A stretch of DNA of 43,921 nucleotides from Lentisphaerae bacterium GWF2_50_93 (GTDB lineage: Bacteria > Verrucomicrobiota > Lentisphaeria > Victivallales > GWF2-50-93): the NCBI GenBank assembly GCA_001804815.1, contig MHBI01000003.1:1-43921 (forward strand). Direction: 5' to 3'. The number at the start of each line of letters is the position of its first letter. Within the stretch, counting starts at the first letter, position 1. The translations under genes and the position numbers were made by a program. Below are positions 42,336 to 43,921 of this stretch, one piece after another. The notes under the pieces are model-generated. The model ran no database searches. It saw only the letters and a program-made list of their open reading frames with translations, and had not been told where the DNA came from.

Positions 42336-43730
42336 TCACTTTGTCTTATCCGCCTCCTTCCTGCGCAGCTCCGCTATCTTGTCCTGGATATACTTCATGG
42401 CCTCCTCATGCCCCATCGTCTTGCCGGATGAATCCGTGAGAAATATGAACGCCCCCAGTTCCGCAGTCCCCTTGACGGTCTTCTCGTAGTACTCGGCCGC
42501 CTTCCCATATTCGCCCCGCTTCTCATAATATGGCGCGAGTCTCTCATATGCATTTATATCATATATGGTCTGCTTCCCGCCAGCATCGATGGCGAGGATG
42601 CGCTCCCAGATCTTTTCCGACCTTTCGTCACCAATGCTGTCCATGAACTCGGCCAGGCTGTAGCATTCCTCCTCGGAGACGAGTCCCGGAAGAAGCTTGT
42701 TCCACAACTCCCCGGCTTCATCCTTCCTGCCGAGCCCGGCCAGCGCGAGGGATCTTGCATACAACGACAACGGATCATCCCCCTGGGCGCTTATTACAAG
42801 CAGCTCGCCGTTCATGCCGTTCCGGAGAAGAAGCCTGCAGATCCTCAGACGGGTGCTCTTGTCCGCGAACTTGCCATCGACAGAATCGATGATCGCCTTT
42901 ATGCGGTCACGGCATGACAGCTCGCCTGCGAGTGAAACATAGAATGCCGCGGTATTCTCACGGGAACCCTGATCTTTCTCATCGAGTATCTCGCTGGCGC
43001 AGTCACCCCATACATCCTTCTCCAGGTTCCCAAGGCGGACGGCATCGGCTGTTTCATGAACCAATATATCCTTCTTCCAGGTCTTCCCGGCATTCTTCCC
43101 GAATACAAACGCTTCCTGGTACATGCGGAGTTTCTTGAGGACAGAGAGCATCCTGACACAGAGTTCGGTATTGAGATTTTCCGGCTTGATCGACTTCAAA
43201 AAGCTCTCTAGATTTTTCTTTTCAACCGCTCGCCTGCACCAGCTGATTTCGGCCGCCACAGCTTCAGGTTCGGATTTCTCCAGCAGCAGGGAGAACCCGC
43301 GCGCAGTGAAGTCAGAATATTTCTTGTCCGCATGCATCTCGGAGAGCAGCAGCAGCAAATCCAAACCGTATTTATCATATAGACCCTCCCATATTTTCCG
43401 GTCGGAATTCTTGTTTTCAAGCTTCGGGAGTTCAATCGAAATATCCTTGCCCGCCCTTGAAAACACCATCCACCGGAGCGATTTCCAGAGCTCTTTGGCG
43501 CGCTCCCTGGTTTCAGGATCTGGTGAACTGATGGCGTCTTTGACCTCATTCCTGGCCGCGTAACCAAGCCCCAGGAGTTCCTCTCCGGCTTTCTGCCTCA
43601 CCTCGAAATCGGCATCGCCAAGCTGCTTGACCAGATCCGACGGCGTCTTGTCTTCGGCGGACGCCTGAAAGCCCACGGCAAGCAGGAGAACCGCCAGGAC
43701 TACAGCAGGATTTTTATTCCACCATTTCAT
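42336..43730 (-). CDS. Exported HEAT/TPR-repeat protein of unknown function
   Basis: 464 residues from the ATG at 43730 (TGGA nine bases upstream). Signal peptide to about residue 25 (cleavage near ASA-E). Residues about 28-80 are a HEAT-like pair (LVKQLGDADFEVRQKAGEELLGLG), which often occurs in exported proteins of PVC bacteria. The rest is helical; from about 330 there are TPR-like repeats (SLYARSLALAGLGRKDEA, YERLAPYYEKRGEYGKAAEYYEKTV). No catalytic residues seen. It resembles the thioredoxin-like gene's tail in style, and both are minus-strand, but a repeat block separates them. Upstream, 84-105 bases away, is the intron end. Confidence 0.8.
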   Translation of the reverse strand: MKWWNKNPAVVLAVLLLAVGFQASAEDKTPSDLVKQLGDADFEVRQKAGEELLGLGYAARNEVKDAISSPDPETRERAKELWKSLRWMVFSRAGKDISIELPKLENKNSDRKIWEGLYDKYGLDLLLLLSEMHADKKYSDFTARGFSLLLEKSEPEAVAAEISWCRRAVEKKNLESFLKSIKPENLNTELCVRMLSVLKKLRMYQEAFVFGKNAGKTWKKDILVHETADAVRLGNLEKDVWGDCASEILDEKDQGSRENTAAFYVSLAGELSCRDRIKAIIDSVDGKFADKSTRLRICRLLLRNGMNGELLVISAQGDDPLSLYARSLALAGLGRKDEAGELWNKLLPGLVSEEECYSLAEFMDSIGDERSEKIWERILAIDAGGKQTIYDINAYERLAPYYEKRGEYGKAAEYYEKTVKGTAELGAFIFLTDSSGKTMGHEEAMKYIQDKIAELRRKEADKTK

Positions 43731-43787
43731 GATTTGATTCCAAAAGTTCAAGTACGGACATTAATAATCATTGTAGCCTGGAAAATA

Positions 43788-43812
43788 CACAAGCTAAAGC
43801 TTGGACTCCAAC
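43788..43812. repeat. Short repeat related to text at 15978-15995
   Basis: ACAAGCTAAAGCTTGGACTC begins here; its reverse complement contains a GTTGGAGT-CAAGC word shared with 15978-15995. Weak by itself. Confidence 0.35.
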
Positions 43813-43835
43813 CTCAGCTCGTGCAGCAAATATTG

Positions 43836-43921
43836 ATAGGGGTAGGGAAAGCGCATTGATTTGCGCTTCCCCTCCCTCCGAACCGGACTGGCGGATTTCC
43901 CGCATCCGGCTCTCCAGTTGG
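43836..43921 (-). mobile_element. Group II intron 3' end (domains V and VI), cut by the window edge
   Basis: Read on the minus strand, 43912-43880 is GAGCCGGATGCGGGAAATCC continuing to GTCCGGTTC: the 33-base hairpin of domain V, with the AGC catalytic triad and GAAA-type tetraloop. It is followed by domain VI, a long hairpin (43879-43836) with GAAGCGC/GCGCTTT pairing and a bulged A at 43843, seven bases from an AT end at 43836. This is the expected branch-point geometry. The catalytic and reverse transcriptase parts would lie to the right, outside the window, so type and completeness are unknown. Confidence 0.85.

Noticed and set aside
1..43921. tRNA, rRNA and riboswitches
   Set aside because: No cloverleaf, rRNA-like or known riboswitch sequence was found in the gaps by eye; a covariance-model search would be decisive.

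Overview
The window looks like one stretch of chromosome from a Gram-negative-type bacterium of the PVC superphylum, most likely Lentisphaerota or a close relative. This is inferred from a strongly divergent but recognisable FtsA/FtsZ pair, many exported proteins of unknown family, and dense small palindromic repeats between genes; no rRNA or tRNA is present to confirm it. Thirty-five protein genes are supported. No CRISPR array, transposase or complete mobile element is visible, but the right edge carries the 3' end (domains V and VI) of a group II intron on the minus strand.

Left block (about 136-13531, minus strand). Seven consecutive genes form a compact, apparently co-transcribed cluster of exported proteins: a CsgG-family protein, a very large protein with two CsgG-like halves and a propeller-like tail, a small lipoprotein, two giant tandem paralogues with an N-terminal DUF2330-like domain and HEAT-like repeats, a secreted protein of unknown family, and a membrane protein. 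I know of no described system with this composition, and it is the best candidate here for something new. Next (13805-16597, minus) come an ECF sigma factor, a single-pass membrane protein that may be its anti-sigma factor, and an exported protein whose N-terminus runs through a dispersed repeat.

Middle (16741-31692). On the plus strand: a Ste24/HtpX-type M48 protease, thymidylate kinase overlapping DNA polymerase III delta', an esterase and a secreted GH5-like protein. On the minus strand: a YdcF-like protein, then rhomboid protease, glycogen synthase and queA in tight succession. On the plus strand again: isocitrate dehydrogenase, ftsA, a divergent ftsZ, and a glutaminyl-cyclase-like M28 lipoprotein that overlaps ftsZ by 4 bases.

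Right (31815-43730). These are a two-helix membrane protein with a good sigma-70 promoter, a NupC-type nucleoside transporter, dapF-dapA (lysine/peptidoglycan precursor synthesis), a secreted protein translationally coupled to an exported dual-specificity phosphatase, a WaaG-like glycosyltransferase, 3-isopropylmalate dehydrogenase, a DUF1638 protein, a thioredoxin-fold protein lacking the first active-site cysteine coupled to a membrane protein with a cysteine-rich tail, and an exported HEAT/TPR protein.

At least four families of short inverted repeats sit between genes. In several places (csgG, dapA, leuB, the DUF1638 gene, the ydcF-like gene, and the membrane gene at 40337) the gene's stop codon lies inside the repeat.
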